25,402 nucleotides of DNA from Thermoflexales bacterium. GTDB taxonomy: Bacteria; Chloroflexota; Anaerolineae; Fen-1058. Made by a program: the position numbers and the translations under genes. Below are positions 14,999-23,077 of the stretch, piece by piece. Position 1 is the first letter of the stretch. Each line of letters begins with the position of its first letter. The notes under the pieces are model-generated. The model searched no databases. It was given only the letters and a program-made list of their open reading frames with translations, and was not told the DNA's origin. The DNA is taken from positions 1 to 25,402 of the forward strand of contig JAFGFO010000096.1 in the NCBI GenBank assembly GCA_016931085.1. The letters are read 5' to 3'.

Positions 14999-15766
14999 CT
15001 ATCGGGTCAACCACCCACCGTCTACTGGCACGATCGCGCCGTGCATATAGTCCGAAGCGGCCGAGGCCAGGAACACAACTATACCCATCAGGTCGGCCGG
15101 CTCACCCCACCGCCCGGCCGGGATGCGGCCCAGGATAGACTGGCTCCGCTGTGGGTCGGCTCGCAGGGGAGCGGTGTTGTCGGTGGCCATGTAGCCCGGC
15201 GCGATGGCGTTCACGTGGATGCCCTGGGCGGCCCACTCGTTGGCCAGCGCCCGTGTCAGGCCGGCCACACCGCTCTTGGCTGCCGTGTACGAGGGCACCA
15301 GGATGCCGCCTTGGAACGACAGCATGGAGGCGACGTTGATGATTTTGCCGCCGCCTTGCCTGGCCATCACCCGCGCCGCCGCCTGCGAGAGGAAAAAGAG
15401 CGCCTTGAGATCGATCTGGATCACGTCGTCCCAATCCTGCTCGCTGAATTCGAGCGCGGGCGCTCGGCGGATGATGCCGGCGTTGTTGACCAAGATATCC
15501 AAGCGCCCCAGCTCGTTGGCCACCTGCCCCACAAGCTCGTTCAACTGGGCCACGGGGGCTTGTCGCAAATTGCACTCGAGCGACAGAAAACGCCGCCCCA
15601 GCGCTTCAACTTGGGCGCGCGTCTCGTCGCGCGAGATCACGTCCAGGCCGGCGACGTCCGCGCCGGCCTCGGCCAGTCCCACGCCAAAAGCCTGGCCCAG
15701 GCCCCGTCCCGCGCCGGTGACCAGGGCCACTTTTCCGTCTAATCGAAACAAGTCTAGTACGCTCAT
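14999..15766 (-). CDS. kduD: 2-deoxy-D-gluconate 3-dehydrogenase / KDG 5-dehydrogenase (SDR)
   Basis: KduD reduces 2,5-diketo-3-deoxygluconate to KDG. The 255-residue length is normal. TGAGRGLG (17-24) is the cofactor motif, NNAGIIRRAP (94-103) is characteristic of KduD, and the catalytic Ser147, Tyr160 and Lys164 lie in NVASMLSF and PSYTAAKSG. The start has GAGG eight bases upstream. It lies between the IolB/KduI-family isomerase, which makes its substrate, and kdgK, which uses its product. Spacers on both sides hold family A repeats. Confidence 0.93.
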   Translation of the reverse strand: MSVLDLFRLDGKVALVTGAGRGLGQAFGVGLAEAGADVAGLDVISRDETRAQVEALGRRFLSLECNLRQAPVAQLNELVGQVANELGRLDILVNNAGIIRRAPALEFSEQDWDDVIQIDLKALFFLSQAAARVMARQGGGKIINVASMLSFQGGILVPSYTAAKSGVAGLTRALANEWAAQGIHVNAIAPGYMATDNTAPLRADPQRSQSILGRIPAGRWGEPADLMGIVVFLASAASDYMHGAIVPVDGGWLTR

Positions 15767-15778
15767 TTTTTACCTCAT

Positions 15779-15924
15779 AAATCACGAATGACACGAATCC
15801 CCTTCGGGGCGAATTTCACGAATGTCTGCTTTTTCTTAAAAGCCAGCCTTTGACCCAATTCGTGTCATCCGCTTCTTCGGAGCCCCGAAGGGGGCTATCG
15901 TCCCATTGGTGACATTCGTGGCTA
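15779..15924. repeat. CACGAAT repeat cluster with two CCCCTTCGGGG palindromes, upstream of kduD (family A)
   Basis: AAATCACGAATGACACGAAT (15779-15798) runs straight into CCCCTTCGGGG (15799-15809), followed by TTTCACGAATG. Inverted units ATTCGTGTCATCC (15858-15870) and GACATTCGTGGCTA (15911-15924) close it, with a second palindrome at 15883-15893. It fills the whole 162-base spacer between the isomerase gene and kduD and could form a large hairpin. There is nothing else in the spacer that I recognise. Confidence 0.7.
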
Positions 15925-15928
15925 TATT

Positions 15929-16747
15929 TCAGTGTCCCAATTCCTTCAACATAGGCACAGTGCGGCTCACCCAGCCCAGGGCGGGGTCATCCGCTGTGGC
16001 TTGGACCCGGTGCTCGCCGGCCAGGAACCACATGTAATAGGTGGTGTAGCCCGGCGCGCTGACGACGCAGTGGTAGCCGGTGGGGGCCATCATGATCGTG
16101 TTGTCGCGCACGCTAAAGTTTTCCTCTTCTCCCTGCCCGTTGTAATAGTGGCACATGCCGAAACCGTCGGCCGGGTTGAGCTTGAAGAAATACATTTCCT
16201 CGTGGTAGGCCTCGCGGGGCAGATCGTCCACCTCGTGCTTGTGCGGCGGGTAGGTGCTCCAGTTGCCACTGGGCGTAAAGGTCTCGCCGACGATCAGCCG
16301 CCGGGCGGGCAGCTCGGGCTGCCCGGCCTGGGTCAGGATCTGGTGAAAATAGCGCTTGAAATTGGCCGCGCCCCACACGCCGTTGGTTACCTTGTCCGGG
16401 CCGATGACGTAGGGCTGTGTGGCCAGATCGCTGGGCGCGCTGGCCAGGCCGATCTCGACCGGCCCCTCGGCCGTGATGCGGTACTCGATGCCGGCCGGCA
16501 GATAGACGGAATGTGGCTTGCCGGCAAACACATTGGGCCGGGCGCCGACTTGGTCGAAGCGCTTGCCGCCAGCCTCAAAGCTGGCCTTGCCGCCCATGAT
16601 CACCGCCAGCACCTCGCGTTGGCCTGTCTGGGCCGAGAATTGCTCGCCGGCCGCCAGCTTGAGCAGCTCAAACCCCAACAGCCGGCATGGATTGTGGGCT
16701 AGGGTGTTCAACCCTGTCTTGGTTTCTAACGATGCAAAGTATTTCAT
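15929..16747 (-). CDS. KduI/IolB-family uronate isomerase (IolB-like)
   Basis: 272 residues, a bicupin of the KduI/IolB family. The sequence is of the IolB (5-deoxy-glucuronate isomerase) type: GNWSTYPPHKHEVDDLP (161-177), HEEMYFF (182-188) and APTGYHCVVSAPGY (221-234). Probable metal ligands are H169, H171, E184 and H226. No inositol genes are present. The neighbour kduD and the pectin genes imply that it does the KduI step, 5-keto-4-deoxyuronate to 2,5-diketo-3-deoxygluconate; this is inference. The start has a strong AGGAGGT site. It follows the STAS sensor gene by 66 bases, which hold no clear promoter or terminator. Confidence 0.87.
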   Translation of the reverse strand: MKYFASLETKTGLNTLAHNPCRLLGFELLKLAAGEQFSAQTGQREVLAVIMGGKASFEAGGKRFDQVGARPNVFAGKPHSVYLPAGIEYRITAEGPVEIGLASAPSDLATQPYVIGPDKVTNGVWGAANFKRYFHQILTQAGQPELPARRLIVGETFTPSGNWSTYPPHKHEVDDLPREAYHEEMYFFKLNPADGFGMCHYYNGQGEEENFSVRDNTIMMAPTGYHCVVSAPGYTTYYMWFLAGEHRVQATADDPALGWVSRTVPMLKELGH

Positions 16748-16813
16748 GTGTACCTCCTAGAGTCTTATCTTGTGATTCCAAATCATTCGCCAAGCTCGCG
16801 GCGAAAGCAAAAA

Positions 16814-19123
16814 CTATGTGATGTATAGCCCCATCGCAGCCAACGCGGCTCGCAGGCCAGTCTGTAAATCGGCCAAGGTCTCGACTCCACCCCAGTCGAC
16901 CCCAAGGTCGACAATTGTTTCGGCTACGGCCTCAGACATGCCGGTGACGATAGGCCGCGCCCCCTTCAAGCGCGCGGCCTGGATGGCCTTGTTCAGGTGA
17001 TTCGCTACACCAGTGTCGACGACAGGCACGCCGGTGATATCGAGGATGACCACTTGCGCTTGGTGTTCTCGAATACCTGCCATCAAGGCGCGCATGATGT
17101 CTTTGGCGCGGAGTGTGTCGATGCTGCCGATGAGCGGCATGACGATAATGCGATCCATGACAGGAATAATGGGAGTGGTGAGTTCCTCGATGGCCTGTTT
17201 TTGCGCATCGATGATCTCCTGTTGCAAGCGCAAATTCTCCTGCTGTGCTTGCATGCGTTCGGCGGTCTCGTGCTCTAGTTCGCTTGTCCTTATCTTGACT
17301 TGCTGTTCTACCTCGAGATAGGCTTTCTCCAAGGCTTCATCTGCCTGCTGGCGTGCTCGCAGGATCAGTGCTCCCTGCAGTGCACTGGAAAGCTCTCCGC
17401 GCAGCACCTCGTAGACGTTTGCATCTCGTGGCCCTACCTCAAATAGAACAAAGCCGATCTGGGTCTCCTGGAAATAGAGGGGTGCAGCCACAAAGCTGAA
17501 CCGCCTTTGAGGTAGCAGCCCTTCTGGCGTCAACTGGGAAGAAGGGAAGCGAGTTTGATCGACTTTGAGTTTGCCCCCTCTCTCCTTGTCGTAGGCCAAG
17601 CACAATTCTGACCACTCGGCGGGGGCGTGAGGATTTTCGTACAGCGAAAGGTAACAGCTAGGGATGCCCATTTGTGGCAGTCCCTCGGCCACCACCTCCA
17701 TGAGTTCCTTCACGTCGAAGGTTGTGATGAGCCCTTCGCTGATTTCGTGCAATATCCGGGCCTGCTGCTCGGCTTGCGACACCCGGCGCTTCTCGGCTAG
17801 CGTCGCCATTTCCCCGATCATCACGTAGGCTTGCTGCCAAAGATTATTGGCCTGCAACAACAGCGCGTCATCACCAAGGTAGGGCTGCAAGTGACGGCGC
17901 ATGGCGGGTATCAGTTCTTGCCACGCGTGTACATCGCTGTTGGCCGCTGCCGTCTGCCGCAGCTTACTGTCTAATACAAGCAAAAAACTGTCTGGTGATG
18001 TCCCGTGTACTTGGGCCACAAAACTGTCCAGCAATTGCTCCGCCCACATCGTGGTCGAGTCGTCCTCAATACCATGAAGGGACTGGCGTATACCGGTCAG
18101 TATCTCTTCTCGCTGTGCGGTCGAGGCGGCCACGAGTGTCTCGGCCCCGAGAACGTCGGCTCTCGCTCGAACCGGCTCTGTCGCCGCCTGTGCTACTGCG
18201 GCAGGCATACAACCACACGACTGGCGCACCATCAAATGCGCTGGCAGAGACACTTGCTCAGGCAACGGCTTGTCTCCGGTCAAATCCAGCAGCATCTCAA
18301 CGGCCCGCCGCCCCTGTTCGTAGAATGGCAAGGCCACCGACGACAAGGGGGGGAGAGTAACCCTGCTCTTCGCGTCGTCGTTGAATCCCACGATAGCTAC
18401 GTTATCGGGAACCCGAATTCCCCGAGCCTGAAATGTCTCCAATGCATCTATGGCCTTGATGTCATTGACCGCCACGACTGCCTCAAAATCAACCCGAGGG
18501 GACAGCCGACGCTCGTCTAGCAGCACCTGTATGGCTGGTTGATTCCAGCCGCTGGGTGGGGTGATAATGTTCTGCTCGAAGGGCAGCCCATATTCCTCCA
18601 GTGCATCCAGGTAGGCCTGATAGCGTTCCTGCGCGTAGGGATGATCCTCAGGCCCACGCAGGAAAGCGATGCGGCGAAGCCCGTGAACCTCGATAAGATG
18701 GGCAACGATCTCGCGCATCCCTCTGTAGTTATCCAGGTGAATGTAGGGGATTTCCTTCAATGTCTGTCGTATGCTAACCGTAGGCACGTGAAGATGGCGC
18801 TCGTAAAAGTTTCTAAACTCGTCGAGGTCGACCATATCTTCTCGCACGATGTTTCCCAGCACCAGGCCGGCCATGTTTTCGGTATTGACCAGATCATAGA
18901 TCGCATTGGCCTGCCCATTGGATTTAGAATCGTGCCAATACGATCCTGGGAAGCAGATGAGATTGATGTCTCGCTCTTGGGCAGCATCGATCACACCATG
19001 CCACCGAGTCCCATTGACATTGTCAAATATATTGGGTGCCAGGTAGGCAATGGTGGGCCTCTCAGCGTGCCTGGCATGAGATGTGACGCTTGTAGTATTC
19101 ATATCAAGTTTCATAGACTTCAC
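16814..19123 (-). CDS. Cytoplasmic sensor: LacI-type ligand domain + helical + GAF-like + RsbR-type STAS domain
   Basis: 769 residues with no signal peptide, membrane segment or helix-turn-helix. Residues about 23-305 are a LacI/GalR-type ligand-binding domain (FLRGPEDHPYAQERY at 154-168, FEAVVAVND, VPDNVAIVGFNDD, closing RQSCGC). About 330-450 is a helical region, 455-590 GAF-like (ITTFDVKELMEV, LYENPHAPAEW), and 590-650 a coiled coil. About 650-765 is a STAS domain of RsbR type, with DITGVPVVDTGVANHL at 695-710 and IVTGMSEAVAETI at 725-737; Thr residues there match the places phosphorylated in RsbR proteins. The GTG start (19121-19123) overlaps the kinase stop as GTGA; ATG at 19114 is an alternative. 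Residues up to about 600 parallel the kinase next door. Probably it relays a sugar signal through partner switching; partners are not in view. Confidence 0.85.
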   Translation of the reverse strand: MKSMKLDMNTTSVTSHARHAERPTIAYLAPNIFDNVNGTRWHGVIDAAQERDINLICFPGSYWHDSKSNGQANAIYDLVNTENMAGLVLGNIVREDMVDLDEFRNFYERHLHVPTVSIRQTLKEIPYIHLDNYRGMREIVAHLIEVHGLRRIAFLRGPEDHPYAQERYQAYLDALEEYGLPFEQNIITPPSGWNQPAIQVLLDERRLSPRVDFEAVVAVNDIKAIDALETFQARGIRVPDNVAIVGFNDDAKSRVTLPPLSSVALPFYEQGRRAVEMLLDLTGDKPLPEQVSLPAHLMVRQSCGCMPAAVAQAATEPVRARADVLGAETLVAASTAQREEILTGIRQSLHGIEDDSTTMWAEQLLDSFVAQVHGTSPDSFLLVLDSKLRQTAAANSDVHAWQELIPAMRRHLQPYLGDDALLLQANNLWQQAYVMIGEMATLAEKRRVSQAEQQARILHEISEGLITTFDVKELMEVVAEGLPQMGIPSCYLSLYENPHAPAEWSELCLAYDKERGGKLKVDQTRFPSSQLTPEGLLPQRRFSFVAAPLYFQETQIGFVLFEVGPRDANVYEVLRGELSSALQGALILRARQQADEALEKAYLEVEQQVKIRTSELEHETAERMQAQQENLRLQQEIIDAQKQAIEELTTPIIPVMDRIIVMPLIGSIDTLRAKDIMRALMAGIREHQAQVVILDITGVPVVDTGVANHLNKAIQAARLKGARPIVTGMSEAVAETIVDLGVDWGGVETLADLQTGLRAALAAMGLYIT

Positions 19124-21738
19124 CGCTGTCCATCAACTGGCTGAGGGGCCGTATGTCTTGGCCCCGGCAAGGGTAACAGGACGTGGAAACAACTGCCCGG
19201 GCAGCTCGCCTCGTCGTGCCGCTCGCTTTCCACCCAGATACGCCCATTGTGTGCCTGCACAATGCCGCGGGCAATGGCCAAGCCCAAGCCTGGCCCGCCG
19301 CCTTTGAACTTGGTCTTTCCGGACGAGTGCAAGGCTACCTTGCCCGTCTGGTGAAACTTTTCAAAGATCAACTTGTGGTATTCGGGGTCAATGCCGACGC
19401 CTGTGTCGCTCACAGTCACCTCAACACATTCTCCCAAGTGCTCATCGCTGATGCAGCGCCCGGCGATGGTGATCTCGCCTCCATCTGGAGTGTACTTGAT
19501 GGCGTTGACGATCAGGTTGTAAAATACCTTGTGCAGCAAATCCGCGTCGGCCAGGATGGTCGGCATGCCTTCCAAGTTTTTTAACTGCATGGTTAACCGA
19601 CGTTCTTCAAGCGCTGTCCTGAGCTCGTCCGGGATGTGTCTAATCAACAGGGTGATGTCCACAGTCGCCAGGCGCAAATCAAGCGCCTGGCTATCGATGC
19701 GCGCCACGTCCAGCATACTGTTGACAACTTGGTGCAAGCGTTTCATCCCATTCAACATTCCTCCCAGGGTTTCGTTCAGGGAGGCGTCGGCCACGATGGT
19801 CGGATTGATGCGCAGCATCTCGGTATAGCCTCGCACGACGGTCAGCGGAGTGCGCAGTTCGTGGGCAGCAATGTCGATAAAGTCAGATTTGTTGCGATCC
19901 AATTGTTCCAATTGCTCGTAGGCGCGTTGGAGTTCGGCTGTGCGCTCCTCTACCATCTGTTCTAGTTGCTGATTGAAGCGCTCTAATTCGACGTAGGCCT
20001 TTTCCAACGCTGCCGTTGTGCGCTGGCGCTCCAGCGAAAGCATCGCACCCTGCAGCGCACTGCTGATGCTCCCGCGCAGCGCGTCGTAGACACCCCCCTC
20101 GCGAGGTCCTACCTCAAACAGTGCAAAACCGATCTGGCGCTCCTGGAAGTAGAGCGGCTCGATGACGAAGGTAACCCGTTTCGTGGGCCAAAACCTTTCT
20201 GGTATCAATTGCGTCGAGGGGAAGCGGATCTCGCCGGCTTGCAACTCGATACGCCCCTCCTCGGTATAGGCCAGGAACAGCTTGGACCATTCGGTTGGGG
20301 CGTGTGGATTCTCATATAGGCAAAGAAAAGCGCTGGGGATGTTCAGGCGCGGCAGGCCCTCGGCCAGCACATCGATCAAGCTTTCCATGTCAAAAGTGGT
20401 GATCAGGGTTGCTCCAACCTCACGCAGTACCTCGGCCCATTGGTTAGCCTGCAGCATCTGGCGCATCCGCGCGCGTTCGGCCGTTTCTCCAATCATCACG
20501 CGAGCCTGGTGCCAAAGTCCATCAGCGCGTGCCAAGACGTCACCGTCAGCAAGATAGGGGAGCAGCCGCCGCCACAGCACCGATATGGCTCCCTGCCAGG
20601 CGGCCGCGTCGCCATCTTTGGATGCCACCTGGTGCAAGATGTCATCCAGGGTAGACAGAAAAACGTCCGTGGAACCGTCTTTTGCGTTGGCTGTGAATGT
20701 GCTAGTGAAAGCATCCAGCAACTGCGCTGCCTGTTCGGGGACATCTTTGAGGCTGCCGGCCTCATGTGCGACCTCGGCCAGGATATCCTCTCGCTGCCTG
20801 ATCAAGGCTGTCTCGAGATCCTCCTGACCCGCCTCCACCGGCTTTGCCGCCGCCTGTGCTACGGCCGGGGCCATACAACCACACGATTGGCGCACGACCA
20901 GGCGAGTGGGCAAGGTAACCTGCTCTGGCGCCTTTTTGCCCTCCAAGAGTGCCAGCAGCATCTTGACCAATGGCCGCCCCTGCTCGTAGAACGGGATGGC
21001 TACCGATGTCAAGGGGGGAGTGGAAACCTTGGCCTCCGCGTCGTCGTTGAACCCTACGACGGCCACGTCGCCAGGCACTCGCATTCCTCGCGCTTGAAAT
21101 AGCCTCAATGCGTTGAGCGCCTTGCGGTCGTTGGCTGCTATCACTGCCTCAAAATCAGCCGGCGGAGATAGCTTGCGCTCATCCAGCAGCACCCGGGCTG
21201 ACGCTTCATTCCACCCACTGGGAGGTGATACGAGTTCCGGCCTGAAGGGCAAACCGTATTCTTTCAAGACATCCATATAAGCCTGGTATCGCGCCAAGGC
21301 GTAGGGGTGCCCTTTGGGACCGCGTAGGAAAGCAATCCGGCTGAGCCCGTGTACTTCGATCAGGTGAGCCATCGCCTCTCGCACGCCCTGGTAATCGTCT
21401 AATGGGACGTAGGGAATCCCTTCTAACATCTTGCGCATGCTGACTAGCGGGACGCGAAAGCGGCGTTTGGAAAAGTTTTCGAACTCGTCGCGGTTAACCT
21501 TGTCCTCTTGGACGATGTTGCCAAGGACGATGGCGTCCAACTGACCCGGGTCGATTAGCTCGTAGATCACGTTGGCTTGTCCCTGCGGGCCAGAATCGCG
21601 CCAGTAAGAGCCGGAGAAGCAGATGAGATTGACGTCTTGTTCCTGGGCCGCGTCGAGGACGCCATGCCAGCGGGACAGGCCGATACTATCCGACACATTG
21701 GGTGCCAGGTAGCCGATGGTGAACCGTCTATCTATCAT
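19120..21738 (-). CDS. Cytoplasmic hybrid sensor histidine kinase with LacI-type ligand domain
   Basis: 872 residues with no membrane segment. Residues about 5-288 form a LacI-type ligand-binding domain (RIAFLRGPKGHPYALARYQ, VPGDVAVVGFNDD, closing RQSCGC). A helical region follows (about 300-440), then a GAF-like region (about 440-570) and a coiled coil (575-615). The kinase core shows an H box with His626 (AAHELRTPL), an N box (NLIVNAIKYT, 741-750), DTGVGI (778-783) and GPGLGLAIA (815-823). No receiver domain is attached, and no response regulator lies in the window. The start ATG overlaps the stop of an upstream short frame as ATGA and has no good ribosome site of its own, so coupled translation is likely. 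It precedes and overlaps its STAS-ended paralogue. The ligand is presumably a sugar acid or oligosaccharide, by context only. Confidence 0.92.
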   Translation of the reverse strand: MIDRRFTIGYLAPNVSDSIGLSRWHGVLDAAQEQDVNLICFSGSYWRDSGPQGQANVIYELIDPGQLDAIVLGNIVQEDKVNRDEFENFSKRRFRVPLVSMRKMLEGIPYVPLDDYQGVREAMAHLIEVHGLSRIAFLRGPKGHPYALARYQAYMDVLKEYGLPFRPELVSPPSGWNEASARVLLDERKLSPPADFEAVIAANDRKALNALRLFQARGMRVPGDVAVVGFNDDAEAKVSTPPLTSVAIPFYEQGRPLVKMLLALLEGKKAPEQVTLPTRLVVRQSCGCMAPAVAQAAAKPVEAGQEDLETALIRQREDILAEVAHEAGSLKDVPEQAAQLLDAFTSTFTANAKDGSTDVFLSTLDDILHQVASKDGDAAAWQGAISVLWRRLLPYLADGDVLARADGLWHQARVMIGETAERARMRQMLQANQWAEVLREVGATLITTFDMESLIDVLAEGLPRLNIPSAFLCLYENPHAPTEWSKLFLAYTEEGRIELQAGEIRFPSTQLIPERFWPTKRVTFVIEPLYFQERQIGFALFEVGPREGGVYDALRGSISSALQGAMLSLERQRTTAALEKAYVELERFNQQLEQMVEERTAELQRAYEQLEQLDRNKSDFIDIAAHELRTPLTVVRGYTEMLRINPTIVADASLNETLGGMLNGMKRLHQVVNSMLDVARIDSQALDLRLATVDITLLIRHIPDELRTALEERRLTMQLKNLEGMPTILADADLLHKVFYNLIVNAIKYTPDGGEITIAGRCISDEHLGECVEVTVSDTGVGIDPEYHKLIFEKFHQTGKVALHSSGKTKFKGGGPGLGLAIARGIVQAHNGRIWVESERHDEASCPGSCFHVLLPLPGPRHTAPQPVDGQR

Positions 21739-21890
21739 CTTAATAGCACGCCATTTCTTGATGTCGCCTGAGCCTGATCAAACATCAGGCGGCTGACTTG
21801 CCCTTGCCCCATGCCTTCCACGGCGACCGGTATGCGCTGGCGGCTCAGAGCCACTCCCGCGACCTCGGCGAAGAACACTTCGCACAACAC
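21735..21890 (-). CDS. Possible small protein or broken gene fragment between GH105 and the sensor kinase
   Basis: After the TGA of the GH105 gene the same frame stays open for 56 more codons, rich in G/C third bases and reading like real protein. It ends in a TGA that overlaps the kinase start as ATGA. A GTG at 21888-21890 could begin a 51-residue protein, but it lacks a clear ribosome site. A GGAG lies instead before an ATG at 21907-21909 in another frame, which overlaps the GH105 stop as ATGA and closes after 43 Arg-rich codons (21778). A single frame change would join that start to the coding-like frame. I do not recognise the sequence. Confidence 0.3.
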   Translation of the reverse strand: MLCEVFFAEVAGVALSRQRIPVAVEGMGQGQVSRLMFDQAQATSRNGVLLR

Positions 21891-21905
21891 GTAAATTGAT
21901 TGTTG

Positions 21906-23042
21906 TCATTGGCTCATCTCCACCTCGATGCTGGCCAGGACGAACGCACCGACGCCCTTGTAGTCGTTAGCCATGATTTTTTCGCTGATATAGTATTCGA
22001 ACGATCCGTCCCGGTACGGCTGGCCACCCAGCCCCCCTACGCTGCAAATCCTCTCCAGGTTGACCAATCCAGCCTCATCGACTCGCACAAACTGCTCCAG
22101 GATGCCCTTGTACCCTCGCCTGGCTACGTCCAGGTACTTTCTGTCGAGGTAGCCACATCTAACTCCCTTGGCCAGGGCATAGACGAACATGCAGGAAACT
22201 GAAGCTTCCAGGTAGTTGCCATCCCGCCCGGCCTGATCCAGGATCTGGTACCACACGCCGCTCGACTCGTCCTGGACGGCGGTGATCGCCGCCGCCAGCC
22301 TCTGAAAGATCGAGATGAGCTTGCCCCGCTCTGGATGGTCTTGAGGAAAGTGATCCAGCACGTCTGGGATTGCCATGGCGTACCAGCCCATGGCGCGCCC
22401 CCAGAAATGGGGCGAGCGGCCGGTTTTGGGGTCGGCCCACGCCTGGCTTTTGCTCGAGTCCCAGGCGTGGTAGAGCAAGCCGCTCTTAGGCTCGCGGGTG
22501 TGTTTCTCGATCAGGCTGATTTGCAGGGCGATATCGTCAAAACTGCGCGGCTCGTCAAAGCGCCTGGCAAACTCGGCGTAAAAGGGGCAGGCCATGTAGA
22601 TGCCGTCTAACCACATCTGGTGGGGATAGATTTGCTTGTGCCAGAACCCACCCTGGCTCGTGCGGGGCTGGGTCCGCAACTGCTCGCGCAGCAATCGAGC
22701 GGCTTTTATGTAGCGCTCGTCGCCGCTTTGATCGTACAAGAAAAAGAGCAGTTTCCCCTCGTTGATTTGATCCAGGTTATATTCTTCGAGGCGGTAGGTC
22801 CGAATAGTACCTTCGTGGTCTACAAGCTCGTCCAGGCTTGCCTTGATATAGTCATAGTACTGGCTTTGGCTCGTTTTCAGCCACACTTGCCGGATGCCTG
22901 ACAGTATCACCCCAGCCTCGTAGTGCCATCTATCCGACACCACCCGGTTCCGCTTGATGGCCGAATCGGCCATCCGAACCGACCAGACCTGATCGGCCAT
23001 GCCTGCGTGCAGTTCATGTTGTTTTGTGTTGTCTTTAGTCAT
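21906..23042 (-). CDS. Unsaturated rhamnogalacturonyl hydrolase (GH105)
   Basis: This hydrolase removes the unsaturated galacturonyl residue from lyase-cut rhamnogalacturonan or related pectin fragments. It has 378 residues and an (alpha/alpha)6 barrel pattern. D91 in YNLDQINEG and D146 in QMWLDGIYMACPFYAEF correspond to the catalytic Asp88 and Asp143 of Bacillus YteR as I remember them. Further hallmarks are GGFWHKQIYP, WGRAMGWYAMA, YLEASVSCMFVYALAKG and a natural end GVGAFVLAS. There is no signal peptide, so it is probably cytoplasmic. The ATG at 23040-23042 has an AAGGAA site; the longer frame to 23189 would read into the neighbour. It lies 35 bases after the iron-sulfur reductase. Confidence 0.93.
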   Translation of the reverse strand: MTKDNTKQHELHAGMADQVWSVRMADSAIKRNRVVSDRWHYEAGVILSGIRQVWLKTSQSQYYDYIKASLDELVDHEGTIRTYRLEEYNLDQINEGKLLFFLYDQSGDERYIKAARLLREQLRTQPRTSQGGFWHKQIYPHQMWLDGIYMACPFYAEFARRFDEPRSFDDIALQISLIEKHTREPKSGLLYHAWDSSKSQAWADPKTGRSPHFWGRAMGWYAMAIPDVLDHFPQDHPERGKLISIFQRLAAAITAVQDESSGVWYQILDQAGRDGNYLEASVSCMFVYALAKGVRCGYLDRKYLDVARRGYKGILEQFVRVDEAGLVNLERICSVGGLGGQPYRDGSFEYYISEKIMANDYKGVGAFVLASIEVEMSQ

Positions 23043-23077
23043 GGCATTTTCCTTTCTATAGTGGTCACCTGGGGGCT

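Noticed and set aside
14872..15924. CRISPR-like array from the recurring CACGAAT units
   Set aside because: Units are short, irregularly spaced, in both orientations and without unique spacers; no cas genes.
15929..16747. Marker of an inositol catabolic operon
   Set aside because: The sequence type is IolB-like, but no other inositol gene is visible and all neighbours belong to pectin/uronate breakdown.
16814..21738. Reading the two LacI-type proteins as DNA-binding repressors of the locus
   Set aside because: Neither has a helix-turn-helix ahead of the ligand domain; both begin straight with its first strand and end in signalling modules.
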